DNA of 64,000 nt from Bacteroidetes bacterium UBA6221. Its GTDB lineage: Bacteria; Bacteroidota; Bacteroidia; Chitinophagales; Chitinophagaceae. How positions within the stretch are numbered: position 1 is the first letter of the stretch; the number at the start of each line of letters is the position of its first letter. The DNA lies in contig DISB01000017.1 of assembly GCA_002421685.1 (NCBI GenBank), positions 62,001 to 126,000 of the forward strand, in the 5' to 3' direction. Of the stretch, positions 1-8,826 are shown one piece after another. The notes under the pieces are model-generated. The model had not been told where the DNA came from. It searched no databases and saw only the letters and a program-made list of their open reading frames with translations. The position numbers and the translations under genes are program-made.

Positions 1-1502
1 TGGCCTTCTTCCTCACTACGCCTTACCTCGGCCTGATGTATTACTTCCTGCCGAAGGCTGCTAACCGTCCCGTTTATTCTTACCGCTTATCCATCATACA
101 CTTCTGGGCGCTTATATTCATCTATATATGGGCAGGCCCCCACCACTTGCTATACACTGCTTTGCCCGATTGGGCGCAGTCACTCGGTACCGTATTCTCG
201 GTGATGCTGATAGCTCCCTCCTGGGGTGGCATGCTGAACGGTTTGCTGACGCTTCGCGGCGCCTGGGATAAAGTGCGCGAGGACGTAGTGTTGAAGTTCC
301 TGGTGGTAGCCGTTACAGCATATGGTATGGCCACTTTCGAAGGGCCGATGCTGAGTTTGAAAAATGTGAACGCCATCAGCCACTTTACAGACTGGACCAT
401 TGCACACGTACACGTAGGCGCCCTGGGGTGGAACGGTTTCCTGACCTTTGGCGTGCTGTATTGGCTGATACCGAGAATATTCAGGACAAGCCTATACTCG
501 CAGAAATGGGCCAACTGGCACTTCTGGATAGGCACGCTGGGTATTGTGTTTTATGCTGTGCCTATGTACTGGGCGGGATTCATGCAAAGCCTGGCATGGA
601 AAGAATTTACTCCATCCGGCCAGTTGAAATACCAGTTCATGGAGACTGTTGAGCAGATGAAGCCCTTCTTCCTGATGCGCGGTATTGGCGGCTCGCTTTA
701 CCTGTTAGGTGCGATATTGATGACGGTAAACCTGGTGAAAACCATCAGGAAGGGTGTGGCGCTCAACGATGAGGCAGCAGAAGCCGCTCCTTTGGCTAAG
801 GTATATGTGGAACATGGCAAAACTCACTGGCACAGGTGGATCGAGCGTCGCCCTATACAGATGCTGGTAGCAAGCCTGGTGGTAGTAGCAATTGGCGGGC
901 TGATAGAAATCGTGCCCACATTTATGATAAAATCAAACGTACCTACCATCAGCAGTGTAAAACCATACACGCCGCTGGAGTTACAGGGCCGCGACATCTT
1001 TGTGCGCGAAGGTTGCTATACCTGTCACAGCCAGATGGTCCGTCCTTTCCGTAGCGAGGTAGCGCGTTATGGCGAATACTCTAAAGCGGGCGAGTTTATT
1101 TACGACCATCCCTTCCAGTGGGGTAGTAAGCGTACAGGCCCCGACCTGGCGCGTATAGGCGGCAAATACCCGGATAGCTGGCACTTCAACCATATGTATG
1201 AGCCAACAAGTATGTCGCCCGGTTCTATTATGCCCAACTATCCCTGGCTGATGGAGAATACAATAGACACCGCGATTACGCCAGCCAAGATACGGGCGAT
1301 GCAAACACTGGGTGTGCCTTACCCCGAAGGATATGACCAGATAGCGAACGCAGACCTCTTCAAGCAAGCTGACAAGATAACTGCCAGCCTGGCTAAGGAC
1401 AAGATAGAAGTGAAGAACAACAAAGAAATAGTGGCCTTGATAGCTTACCTGCAGAGGGTGGGAACTGATATCAAGCTGGAACAGAAAACAGCCGGTAAAT
1501 AA
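1..1502 (+). CDS. ccoN: cbb3-type cytochrome c oxidase, fused CcoN-CcoO subunit (5' truncated)
   Basis: This is the back part of the catalytic subunit I of a cbb3 oxidase joined to its mono-heme cytochrome subunit II. The frame is open from base 3 and enters from outside the window. The CcoN part shows the paired histidines of the copper site (HHLLYT) and the haem-binding helix (AHVHVGALGWN). After a further transmembrane helix the same chain runs into a CcoO domain with one haem c motif, CYTCH, encoded at 1014-1028, and a later likely Met ligand in SIMPNYPW. In proteobacteria CcoN and CcoO are separate; the fused form is known in Bacteroidetes. It reduces O2 with high affinity in the inner membrane. 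The ccoQ-like, ccoP, ccoG and ccoH genes follow on the same strand, so one operon is likely. Function is certain; only the upstream extent is unseen. Confidence 0.95.
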   Translation, partial: AFFLTTPYLGLMYYFLPKAANRPVYSYRLSIIHFWALIFIYIWAGPHHLLYTALPDWAQSLGTVFSVMLIAPSWGGMLNGLLTLRGAWDKVREDVVLKFLVVAVTAYGMATFEGPMLSLKNVNAISHFTDWTIAHVHVGALGWNGFLTFGVLYWLIPRIFRTSLYSQKWANWHFWIGTLGIVFYAVPMYWAGFMQSLAWKEFTPSGQLKYQFMETVEQMKPFFLMRGIGGSLYLLGAILMTVNLVKTIRKGVALNDEAAEAAPLAKVYVEHGKTHWHRWIERRPIQMLVASLVVVAIGGLIEIVPTFMIKSNVPTISSVKPYTPLELQGRDIFVREGCYTCHSQMVRPFRSEVARYGEYSKAGEFIYDHPFQWGSKRTGPDLARIGGKYPDSWHFNHMYEPTSMSPGSIMPNYPWLMENTIDTAITPAKIRAMQTLGVPYPEGYDQIANADLFKQADKITASLAKDKIEVKNNKEIVALIAYLQRVGTDIKLEQKTAGK

Positions 1503-1529
1503 TTATTAATTGTTTAAAACAACAATACA

Positions 1530-1700
1530 ATGAAATTCAGGAATTATTTAGAAACGATCGCAGGTGTGGATGTTTACCCCATGATATCGCTGTTGATATT
1601 CTTCACCTTCTTCACAGGGCTGGCTATCTGGGCTTTCAAAGCCAATAAACAGTATATCAACGAAGCTAAAAACCTGCCACTGGATAACGACAACAACTAA
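1530..1700 (+). CDS. ccoQ: CcoQ-like small cbb3 oxidase membrane protein (56 aa)
   Basis: A 56-residue protein starting MKFRNYLETIAG, with one hydrophobic helix at about residues 17-36 and a charged, Asn/Asp-rich tail. Size, single helix and position between ccoNO and ccoP match CcoQ, the small subunit that stabilises the cbb3 complex. Sequence similarity to proteobacterial CcoQ is weak, as is usual, so the name rests mainly on gene order. It starts 27 bp after ccoNO, and its stop codon is followed directly by the ATG of ccoP, which suggests coupled translation. Confidence 0.8.
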   Translation: MKFRNYLETIAGVDVYPMISLLIFFTFFTGLAIWAFKANKQYINEAKNLPLDNDNN

Positions 1701-2897
1701 ATGATAAATAATATAGTCATGCGTAAGTATTTGAATAAACATATCCTGGTATCTATAGCCATTGCGCTGGCGCCTGTTACAGTATTTGCGGCTGAGGCAG
1801 CAACCGGCAAAGGCAGTAGCTTTAATCCTCTTCTGCTGGGCCTTTTATCGCTTATCATCGTCCTGTTGTTTGTCATAGGCATGATGGGCAGCACGCTGGT
1901 ACAGTTGGGTTACGCCTATCGCGACAAGATGCGTAAAGAACGCGACGGTGCGTCAGGTACGGCTAAGGCATTGTTGTTATTATTGGCAGCAGGCGCCATG
2001 TCATTTGGTGCTAATGCCCAGGAGGCTACAGGAGTTGCGGTAGCGGCTGTTCCTGAAGTAACGTCTGTGGGCGGCATTCCCAAAGCTGAGTTTTATCTAA
2101 TGATCGGCGCCATTATGCTGGAACTGCTGACTATAGCGGTGCTGATAGCCCTTACAAAGGTCCTCATTCGCGCTATAATGGCCAGGCCGGGCAACGAAGC
2201 GGCACATGCTGTGGCAAAAGCCAAACGTGTTCCCTTCTGGGACAGGTTCAATGCGGCGGTGGCAGTGGAGGAAGAGCGGGACATTATGCTCGACCACGAC
2301 TACGATGGTATTAAAGAATTGGATAACAGCTTGCCACCCTGGTGGAAGTATGGTTTTTACCTCACTATCGTTGTAGCGGTTATCTATGTGTGGTATTATC
2401 ATTTTGGCGGTGGCCCCAGCCAGCTTGACGAGTTCCAGGCGGACGTGAAGAAAGGCGAAGCCCAGGTAGCGGAATACCTGGCAAAGACAGCCAGCAACGT
2501 GGACGAGAACAGTGTTGCAATGCTTGATGCGGCGGGTATTGAAGCCGGTAAAGGCTTGTTTGCCGCCACCTGCGGTGCCTGCCACGGTCCTGACGGCGGC
2601 GGCACCGTTGGTCCCAACCTTACCGATGAATACTGGCTGCATGGCGGCAGTATCCAGGATGTGTTTAAGTCAATAAAATATGGTTGGGCGGATAAAGGTA
2701 TGAAATCATGGAAAGATGACTATTCACCTGTACAGTTAGCGCAACTGGCCAGCTATGTAAAATCGTTGCAGGGTACCAAGCCCGCAGCGCCAAAGGAAAA
2801 ACAGGGTGAACTCTATATAGAAGCATCTGAAAGTAAGGAAAAGACTGATAGTACAAAAAATGAGGCAAGCGGCCCCGGACTGGCCGCGGCAGAATGA
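1701..2897 (+). CDS. ccoP: cbb3-type cytochrome c oxidase subunit CcoP
   Basis: Membrane-anchored cytochrome c subunit that passes electrons to the CcoN site. The 398-residue chain has an N-terminal hydrophobic segment, three more likely membrane helices (about residues 42-70, 128-155 and 213-234), and a C-terminal cytochrome c domain. Only one haem motif is present, CGACH at residues 291-295 (2571-2585); proteobacterial CcoP normally has two. The N-terminal extension with extra helices and the mono-haem form are seen in this phylum. A second in-frame ATG at 1719 (MRKYLNK) is an alternative start. The stop overlaps the ccoG start as ATGA at 2894-2897, a sign of translational coupling. Confidence 0.92.
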   Translation: MINNIVMRKYLNKHILVSIAIALAPVTVFAAEAATGKGSSFNPLLLGLLSLIIVLLFVIGMMGSTLVQLGYAYRDKMRKERDGASGTAKALLLLLAAGAMSFGANAQEATGVAVAAVPEVTSVGGIPKAEFYLMIGAIMLELLTIAVLIALTKVLIRAIMARPGNEAAHAVAKAKRVPFWDRFNAAVAVEEERDIMLDHDYDGIKELDNSLPPWWKYGFYLTIVVAVIYVWYYHFGGGPSQLDEFQADVKKGEAQVAEYLAKTASNVDENSVAMLDAAGIEAGKGLFAATCGACHGPDGGGTVGPNLTDEYWLHGGSIQDVFKSIKYGWADKGMKSWKDDYSPVQLAQLASYVKSLQGTKPAAPKEKQGELYIEASESKEKTDSTKNEASGPGLAAAE

Positions 2898-4312
2898 AAC
2901 AAACAGACATGGACGGCAGTGCATCAAATACATCATTCAGGGATAAAGTAGCCACGGTAGACAAACAAGGCAAGCGGGTATGGGTGTTCCCGCATATGCC
3001 AAAAGGAATGTTTACCAAGGCGCGCACATGGTTGAGCGTTTTATACCTGGTGGTGTTTTTCACACTGCCGTTCTTTAAGTACAACGGTCACCCTATTTTC
3101 CTTATTAATGTACTGGAGCGCAAGTTCATACTCTTTGGCCAGATATTCTGGCCGCAGGATTTCTTCATCTTCGGTTTGGGCATGGTCATCTTTATCGTGT
3201 TCATCGCCCTGTTTACGGTGGTCTTTGGCCGTGTGTTTTGCGGCTGGATGTGCCCCCAGACTGTTTTTATGGAAATGGTCTTCCGCAAGGTGGAATACTG
3301 GATAGAAGGCGATGCGCCCTCGCAGAAGATATTGGCCCGCAAGCCGTGGAATTCAGATAAGATTTTTAAGAAAGTGATGAAATGGACGGCTTTCTGGGCC
3401 ATCAGCTTCATTATAGCCAATACATTCCTGGCATATGTCATAGGTGTTGACGAACTCAGGATGATAATCAGCGAACCTGTGAGTAAACACATGGGCGGGT
3501 TCATCGCTCTGGTGATATTTACTACCGTCTTCTTCCTGGTCTATTCATGGTTCAGGGAGCAGGTATGCACCGTGGTTTGCCCTTATGGCCGTATGCAGGG
3601 TGTGCTGCTCGACCGTAATTCGATAGTCGTTAGCTACGACCATGTACGCGGCGAGCCCCGGGGCAAGTTTAAAAAGAACCAGGAACGTGAAATAGGCGAC
3701 TGTATAGATTGCCACCAGTGCGTGAACGTATGCCCTACGGGTATTGACATTCGTAATGGTACACAACTGGAATGTATCAACTGCACAGCCTGTATAGATG
3801 CCTGCGACAAGATGATGACCGCAGTCAACCTGCCAACAGGGCTGATCCGTTATGCTTCCGAAGCAAATATTACCGATAAACAACCTACGCGTTTTACATG
3901 GCGGATGAAAGCGTACACAGCCGTCATGGTAGTATTGCTGGGCGTTGAAGCGTTTCTTTTGCTTAGTCGTACAGACGTGGGTGTTTCTATCCTGCGTGCA
4001 CAGGGCCAGTTGTTCCAGGAGCATGCCAACCAGAAGTACAGTAACCTGTACAACTACAAACTGTTGAACAAAACATACCAGGAGAAGACACTGGAGCTGA
4101 AGCCGGAGAACTTCGATGGGCGTATTGAACTGGTGGGGAAAAGAGAGCTGGTAGTGCCCAGGGAGGCCGATATAGCCGGCAGTATGTTTATCTATATCGA
4201 CAAAGAAGACATCAAGCGCAGAAAAACCAAATTGAAAATAGGCGTGTATGAAGAAGGCCAGAAGATAGATGTTATCACTACGTCTTTCCTGGGGCCATTT
4301 ACAGCCAATTAA
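2894..4312 (+). CDS. ccoG: cbb3 oxidase assembly protein CcoG (FixG/RdxA family), polyferredoxin
   Basis: A 472-residue membrane polyferredoxin required for copper handling during cbb3 oxidase assembly. The N-terminal half has several membrane helices with a CGWMCPQ motif and a VCPYGR motif, both typical of the family. Two [4Fe-4S] clusters are marked by cysteine series starting at residues 270 (CIDCHQCVNVCP) and 294 (CINCTACIDAC). A final helix near residue 340 leads into an immunoglobulin-like C-terminal domain (FixG_C). The gene overlaps ccoP by 4 bp and is followed by ccoH after 12 bp. Confidence 0.95.
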   Translation: MKQTDMDGSASNTSFRDKVATVDKQGKRVWVFPHMPKGMFTKARTWLSVLYLVVFFTLPFFKYNGHPIFLINVLERKFILFGQIFWPQDFFIFGLGMVIFIVFIALFTVVFGRVFCGWMCPQTVFMEMVFRKVEYWIEGDAPSQKILARKPWNSDKIFKKVMKWTAFWAISFIIANTFLAYVIGVDELRMIISEPVSKHMGGFIALVIFTTVFFLVYSWFREQVCTVVCPYGRMQGVLLDRNSIVVSYDHVRGEPRGKFKKNQEREIGDCIDCHQCVNVCPTGIDIRNGTQLECINCTACIDACDKMMTAVNLPTGLIRYASEANITDKQPTRFTWRMKAYTAVMVVLLGVEAFLLLSRTDVGVSILRAQGQLFQEHANQKYSNLYNYKLLNKTYQEKTLELKPENFDGRIELVGKRELVVPREADIAGSMFIYIDKEDIKRRKTKLKIGVYEEGQKIDVITTSFLGPFTAN

Positions 4313-4324
4313 AGAAATATTGAA

Positions 4325-4774
4325 ATGAGCACGATGAAATTTGGATGGGGTAGCAGGATAGCGGTGTTATACGGCGGTTTTGTAGTGTTGATAGCCGCAC
4401 TCGTCACCGGCAGCATGAGGCAGGATTTTGACCTCGTGGCCGACGACTACTACCAGCAGGAGATAGCATACCAGGGAGTATTGGATGCCGGCAAAAACCA
4501 GTCCGCTCTTTCAGCCCCGGTACGTGTATATGCCAACGAAACGGCTGTTATGGTCGAATTTCCGACAGATTTCACCGACCAGTTGATCAACGGCTCAATA
4601 CATTTTTATTCTCCTATTGAAGAGTCGTGGGACAGGGAAATAAAGTTGGCAAATGTGCTGGGCGGTATCACTATTCCGCGCAACGAATTGCAGAATACGC
4701 GCTATAAAGTAAAAATTCGCTGGACCGTGAATGAAAAAGAATATTACCAGGAATCTGAAATAACACTGAAGTAA
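4325..4774 (+). CDS. ccoH: FixH/CcoH family cbb3 oxidase assembly protein
   Basis: A 149-residue protein with one N-terminal membrane helix (about residues 9-28) and a periplasmic domain containing the DYYQQEIAYQ segment typical of FixH, where the conserved YY and nearby residues face the oxidase. CcoH stays bound to CcoN and stabilises early assembly intermediates. It lies between ccoG and the SafE-like gene with only 1 bp before the latter. Family assignment is by the YY motif, size and operon position. Confidence 0.88.
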   Translation: MSTMKFGWGSRIAVLYGGFVVLIAALVTGSMRQDFDLVADDYYQQEIAYQGVLDAGKNQSALSAPVRVYANETAVMVEFPTDFTDQLINGSIHFYSPIEESWDREIKLANVLGGITIPRNELQNTRYKVKIRWTVNEKEYYQESEITLK

Positions 4775-4775
4775 A

Positions 4776-5486
4776 ATGGTAACGCTCACGCTCACAATGG
4801 CTTTGGTAATGGGGCTTACGGGCAGCCTGCACTGCGCGGGTATGTGCGGTCCCATCATTTGGGTAATGCCGTTTCAACGCCTGGGGGGCTTTAAAAAATG
4901 GCTTGGCCTTGCCCTGTATCATTTTGGCAGGATAACCGTTTATGCTTTGCTGGGCGCAGTACTTTATTCGTTCAAGTCGTTGTTTCACCCGCAGGTGCAG
5001 CAATATATCTCTATTGCGCTGGGCGCTATGCTGCTGGTGTTGGGCATCATGGCTTTCTTTCCTTCCTCCAGGTTTACAGTAAGGTTACCCTGGACTGGTT
5101 TTGTGCAACGCCGCTTAGGTGCTTTTATGGGCCATCCTTCTGTATTTTCTTTATTCATCACCGGTATGCTGAACGGGTTATTGCCTTGCGGACTGGTGTA
5201 TATGGCCCTGTCTGCTACAGTGATGGCGCCCACGGTGTATAACGCTATGCTCCTTATGTACACTTTCGGGCTGGGCACAGTGCCCATGATGGTGGCATTG
5301 ACGATAATAAAAGACAGGACGCGTATCATGCACGCGGTTCATTTCAGGAAATTTGTGCCCGTGGTTATGTTGTTCTTCGGTTGTCTTTTTGTGTTGCGCG
5401 GCATGAACCTGGGCATACCCTATGTCAGCCCCAAGGTAACCATCGAACAGAATGAAGTAAAGGCATCTTGCTGCCATCCCGAATAA
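4776..5486 (+). CDS. SafE/DsbD-like membrane protein, cbb3 operon-associated
   Basis: A 236-residue protein with about six membrane helices. The first helix carries the motif GSLHCAGMCGP, with a Cys-x3-Cys pair and a His, and a later helix has a GLLPCGLVY motif. Both are hallmarks of the DsbD-like/sulfite exporter TauE/SafE family (PF13386). Members next to ccoGHIS are thought to act in metal or thiol delivery during cbb3 biogenesis; the substrate is not known from sequence. It begins 1 bp after ccoH and ends the operon; it ends HPE after a CC pair that could bind metal. Confidence 0.82.
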   Translation: MVTLTLTMALVMGLTGSLHCAGMCGPIIWVMPFQRLGGFKKWLGLALYHFGRITVYALLGAVLYSFKSLFHPQVQQYISIALGAMLLVLGIMAFFPSSRFTVRLPWTGFVQRRLGAFMGHPSVFSLFITGMLNGLLPCGLVYMALSATVMAPTVYNAMLLMYTFGLGTVPMMVALTIIKDRTRIMHAVHFRKFVPVVMLFFGCLFVLRGMNLGIPYVSPKVTIEQNEVKASCCHPE

Positions 5487-5495
5487 CCGTTCTCC

Positions 5496-7178
5496 TTATT
5501 TCACTTGCAGGATAATTTTTTCACTGTTGATAGCAGGCGGCAACCATCCTACTACTATATCCAGGTATAAGTTATAGGTTCCCTTCTCTTCGGGAGCCTG
5601 TATATTGATGGTGTATGTTTCTCCGTTGCCTATCATTAAGTCTTCAACGAAGAAATCTTCCCGCTCATCTTTTACCAGCTTATTTTTCTTAAAGAGCATA
5701 CTGTGTATCTCGGCCACAAAGCCGGGGTTGCCGCCTAATATCCAGGTACTGTCAGCTGTATATATCCTGAAGCTTATGTCCCTCATTTCCCCGGGCGCTA
5801 AGTGTATTTCTTTTTCGGTAGGTATTATACGTATGTGCGATGCCGAACGGAAGTTGTCAATATAACTATATTGAAAAATGCCTTTCCCTGTATTGAACCG
5901 CTCCATGCCCTGTGCGTCATAGTTAGGCACCAGCATCACGGTTTTGCCTTGCAGTTCCTGTTCATCCCGCCATATATTGTACTGGTTCTTCCTGCCCATC
6001 CTGTTGTTGAGCGATATGGCCGGCTGCCCGGTATAAAATTCATACCATGCGGCGTATTGATATTTGTTCATGAAAGCTACCGGCTTATCACCTGCCATGT
6101 TTTGTATGTCTTGCGCCCACCGGCGGGTATGGTGCAATGTTTCTTTGGCGTAGGCGAATATCTTGTTATCGGGTAGAAAATCGTACACCAGGTATATTCT
6201 CAATGTACCGATAAGCGCCAGGGAAATCGCGAAACCGGTTTTTGTAAACCCGGGAAACCATTCTTTTTGTTCGCAATGCCGGTAACCCATAACAAAAGCG
6301 GGAATCAGCGCAAGTGCCACCCAGTTGCCCTCGCCTCTTCCTTTAAAGGTCATGACGAAGAAAAATACCAGCGTGCCTGCTGTCATCCATTTCAATGCGC
6401 GTTGAAACTTATCAGCCGGTTTGTTTTTCAATGTATGCCATGCAAACACTATACCTGCCAGGGGGCTGAACATAAGTATGACCGACAACAGGTAATTCAG
6501 CGTAAAATCAATGGAGTAAGGTTCAGGGGAACGCTCATAAAGGTGATACTTGACAGACGGGAAATCATGCGCCGCCTGCCATTGTATATGAGGTATGAAC
6601 AGGTTCAGGCTCAGTAATGTTATCAGCCAGAATGTTTTCCTTTTCAATAATTGAGGATTGGCCAGTACGGCGAAACCAATCACTAATATGCCGTGGTACT
6701 TGCTCAGCAACAACAAGGTAGCGTTGAGCGCAAGCAGCAGCGATACTCCCCAGCCGTCTTTTTGCAGGTATATCCTGTACAGGTACAGGAATGTTGCGGT
6801 AAATAATAGCAACGGCATATCCGGCAATGCCAGGAAACCGATAAAATGAAAAGCCCCTACGGATGCCACCGACAGGTAAAACAATACCAGGTTCTTTGGA
6901 CGTACCAGCAGTTCCAGCACATATAGCATCGCTGCACTGCTGAGCACAAACAACAGCCTTACCCCCAATTCATTCTGCAATAACCAATACCCGGGTTTCA
7001 ACAGGGCGGCTACCACGGGAGGGTGGTCAAAATATCCCCACGCTAAATCCTGTGCGTATTTCCAATAATAAGCCTCGTCGGCCAACAACTCCGTAAAGTT
7101 GGCCTGTGTCAACGAAACAGCCAGCCATGCAATAAAGAAGCAGGTGCGTACGATGGCGTTCTTACGGCTGTTACCCAT
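5496..7178 (-). CDS. glycosyltransferase family 39-like membrane protein
   Basis: A 560-residue integral membrane protein of the ArnT/PMT type. Near the N terminus it has LADEAYYW (about residues 32-39), the acidic pair that marks the first periplasmic loop of GT-C transferases, followed by DHPP at about 51-54. About ten to twelve hydrophobic helices follow, then a soluble C-terminal beta-rich domain from about residue 400. GT39 enzymes move a sugar from a polyprenyl phosphate carrier to a lipid or protein on the outer face of the inner membrane. Acceptor and sugar cannot be read from sequence. It converges on the cbb3 operon, with 9 bp between stops, and has no partner gene beside it. Confidence 0.82.
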   Translation of the reverse strand: MGNSRKNAIVRTCFFIAWLAVSLTQANFTELLADEAYYWKYAQDLAWGYFDHPPVVAALLKPGYWLLQNELGVRLLFVLSSAAMLYVLELLVRPKNLVLFYLSVASVGAFHFIGFLALPDMPLLLFTATFLYLYRIYLQKDGWGVSLLLALNATLLLLSKYHGILVIGFAVLANPQLLKRKTFWLITLLSLNLFIPHIQWQAAHDFPSVKYHLYERSPEPYSIDFTLNYLLSVILMFSPLAGIVFAWHTLKNKPADKFQRALKWMTAGTLVFFFVMTFKGRGEGNWVALALIPAFVMGYRHCEQKEWFPGFTKTGFAISLALIGTLRIYLVYDFLPDNKIFAYAKETLHHTRRWAQDIQNMAGDKPVAFMNKYQYAAWYEFYTGQPAISLNNRMGRKNQYNIWRDEQELQGKTVMLVPNYDAQGMERFNTGKGIFQYSYIDNFRSASHIRIIPTEKEIHLAPGEMRDISFRIYTADSTWILGGNPGFVAEIHSMLFKKNKLVKDEREDFFVEDLMIGNGETYTINIQAPEEKGTYNLYLDIVVGWLPPAINSEKIILQVK

Positions 7179-7271
7179 TCTTGGTTAACTATGGTTGCAT
7201 GTAAAGGTATCAAACAGCGGAATAATAACTAACGCAAATGCACCGGTGAATACATGGCAGTTATAAAAAGT

Positions 7272-7289
7272 CCTCCCCTTTAGGGGAGG
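7272..7289 (-). terminator. stem-loop terminator after the GldM-C-like pair
   Basis: Perfect 7-bp stem CCTCCCC / GGGGAGG with a 4-base loop. Read on the minus strand it is followed by CTTTTTATAA, so it fits a Rho-independent terminator for the two small minus-strand genes ending at 7324. The same GC-rich arm recurs in the repeat cluster at 36771-36991, so it may also be a dispersed repeat. Confidence 0.6.
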
Positions 7290-7323
7290 TAGAGGGGCTT
7301 CTCGCGCCGATTGCGCATCACTA

Positions 7324-7749
7324 CTATTCTATCAATATCACCATCCCTTTGGTAGCAATATTTTTATCCCCGGTACACTTGCCGCAAAATGCGCCCAGGT
7401 CTTCAATAAAAATCCTGTCGCCGGTCGAAAGGGTATAGTCCATTTTTGCCGCACTTTCTACAATGCTGCCTTGTTGTTGTTTCAGTTGGCCCACTACTTT
7501 GGCAAATTTTCTGGACATAATGCTTACCGTATAACTGGTTATCGCATAGTCATGATTTTTATAGGTCATTTGAATATACGGTGCGGCTGCAAGGTCCGAT
7601 AATGCCAGCTTATAGCTTGCAGGTTCTTCTAATGTGGCTTGTTTAACGTTTCCACCTACGAAGTACACTAATTCGCCACCTTTGTCTTGAGCCATGGCCC
7701 CAAAAGGTAAAAGAAGATATGCGAGGGTTATTCTTTTAATCAGGTTCAT
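7324..7749 (-). CDS. secreted GldM C-terminal-domain-like protein
   Basis: A 141-residue exported protein. A signal peptide ends at about residue 20 (GAMAQ). The mature part reads like the last beta-sandwich domain of GldM/PorM, the periplasmic shaft of the T9SS motor: YAITSYTVSI near residue 69, then a TGDRIFIEDL strand near residue 109. It lacks the membrane helix and the earlier domains of real GldM (over 500 residues). A CGKC motif sits between the last two strands. The gene upstream is a diverged paralog with the same layout, and they are 44 bp apart, so co-transcription is likely. The family call is inference from pattern; function is unknown. Confidence 0.6.
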   Translation of the reverse strand: MNLIKRITLAYLLLPFGAMAQDKGGELVYFVGGNVKQATLEEPASYKLALSDLAAAPYIQMTYKNHDYAITSYTVSIMSRKFAKVVGQLKQQQGSIVESAAKMDYTLSTGDRIFIEDLGAFCGKCTGDKNIATKGMVILIE

Positions 7750-7793
7750 ATTAAAGGTTTTTATAAAAATAATTCAAAAACTGATTTTTCAGC

Positions 7794-8213
7794 TTATTCC
7801 AGCTCTACAGCAATCCCCGGTACTGCTACCGGCTTAGGCGGTACACAATCCCTGCAGGCCAAAATTATTTTATCATAAAATACTTTTGCCCCGGTTTCAA
7901 AATGTCTGTACATCTTATCAAGTATATCCTGTGCGTTGTTTTCTTTTATCGTAAAAGGGCCTATTATGTTTTTATCATCTACCTGCACGGCTATATCGTA
8001 TTGGGCGATAATATAGCTGTTGTTACCTGATTCGGTGTTTACATACAGTTTGGGGTCACTCCTAAAAACCGCTGTAGTCATACGTTCTGATATTGCCTGG
8101 CCGGTTACGGGGTATTGGTTTCCTTTTTCACCAATGGATAATTTGGGGCCATCCTGGGCGGGGCTGGTATAACTCAACGTGAGTACGACGAAAAATGCAA
8201 TGAAGTAACGCAT
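7794..8213 (-). CDS. secreted GldM C-terminal-domain-like protein, paralog
   Basis: A 139-residue exported protein with a signal peptide ending near residue 19 (SPAQ). The mature part mirrors its downstream neighbour: YIIAQYDIAV aligns with YAITSYTVSI, and GAKVFYDKI aligns with GDRIFIEDL, followed in both by a Cys-x2-Cys pair (here CRDC) and a final short strand ending in E. I infer a tandem duplication of one domain related to the GldM C terminus. No catalytic motif is seen. The role might be binding or envelope assembly, but this is not shown by the sequence. Confidence 0.58.
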   Translation of the reverse strand: MRYFIAFFVVLTLSYTSPAQDGPKLSIGEKGNQYPVTGQAISERMTTAVFRSDPKLYVNTESGNNSYIIAQYDIAVQVDDKNIIGPFTIKENNAQDILDKMYRHFETGAKVFYDKIILACRDCVPPKPVAVPGIAVELE

Positions 8214-8311
8214 GAATCACTTTTGACAATATGAATTTACATATATCTTTTGCTTATTCAAAATAAGTTATTAAACAGTATAGACCGAGAATGTTGCCGG
8301 AATAAGAATAT

Positions 8312-8764
8312 TTAAAAGTATATATACGCGCACACCGCTACAAAGAGGTACGATGCTGTACGCTGCACACTCTTGCGGTAGGCTATATTCTTGCTGCCTT
8401 TGGCTATTTTATATATGCACACCAATATGGCAGGCAATAACACCAGGATGCCCAGCACCGTCAGTACGTTGGCAGACGGCCAGTGCATAGCCTGGAACAA
8501 AACCGACACCAATGCGAATGCGATAGCTACGCCCGAATAGGTAGCCAGTATTTTATGTTTGGTAGATACTTTATATAATGCTCCTTTTTTTAATGCACGC
8601 CTGATGCTGATATTGTTGAAATAGGCCGTGCTCAGGTAGGCGTAAAAGAAAGCAAGTGTGAGCGTGGTAACAGTAAGCAATATACCGGCCCCCGGCACAT
8701 TGAACGACAGGACAATTATGGACAGGGCGACGGCTGCGATTAATGAAAACTCAACCTTTCTCAT
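8312..8764 (-). CDS. small membrane protein with GldL-like helix motif
   Basis: A 150-residue protein with about four or five membrane helices and short charged loops. The segment SVLFQAMHWPSANVL (about residues 82-96) resembles the second-helix motif of GldL/PorL-type proteins (FK-x-x-HWP-x-A), which is also found in small Bacteroidetes membrane proteins of unknown role. The long cytoplasmic domain of true GldL is missing. It lies just upstream of the two GldM-C-like genes on the same strand, 98 bp from the next start, so a functional link is possible but unproven. Confidence 0.5.
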   Translation of the reverse strand: MRKVEFSLIAAVALSIIVLSFNVPGAGILLTVTTLTLAFFYAYLSTAYFNNISIRRALKKGALYKVSTKHKILATYSGVAIAFALVSVLFQAMHWPSANVLTVLGILVLLPAILVCIYKIAKGSKNIAYRKSVQRTASYLFVAVCAYIYF

Positions 8765-8783
8765 AATTATACCAAATAAAAAA

Positions 8784-8806
8784 GCCGGATAGGAATTCTA
8801 TCCGGC
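8784..8806 (-). terminator. terminator of the acyl-CoA dehydrogenase gene
   Basis: Perfect 9-bp stem GCCGGATAG / CTATCCGGC around a 5-base loop. On the minus strand the second arm is followed by TTTTTTATTT, a clear Rho-independent terminator 20 bp beyond the stop at 8827. Confidence 0.9.
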
Positions 8807-8826
8807 AATTAAGATAATAAAAATGA

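Noticed and set aside
981..1367. Long antisense frames inside ccoNO, parE, desaturase and other genes
   Set aside because: They are shadows of strongly supported genes, with no promoters or family patterns.
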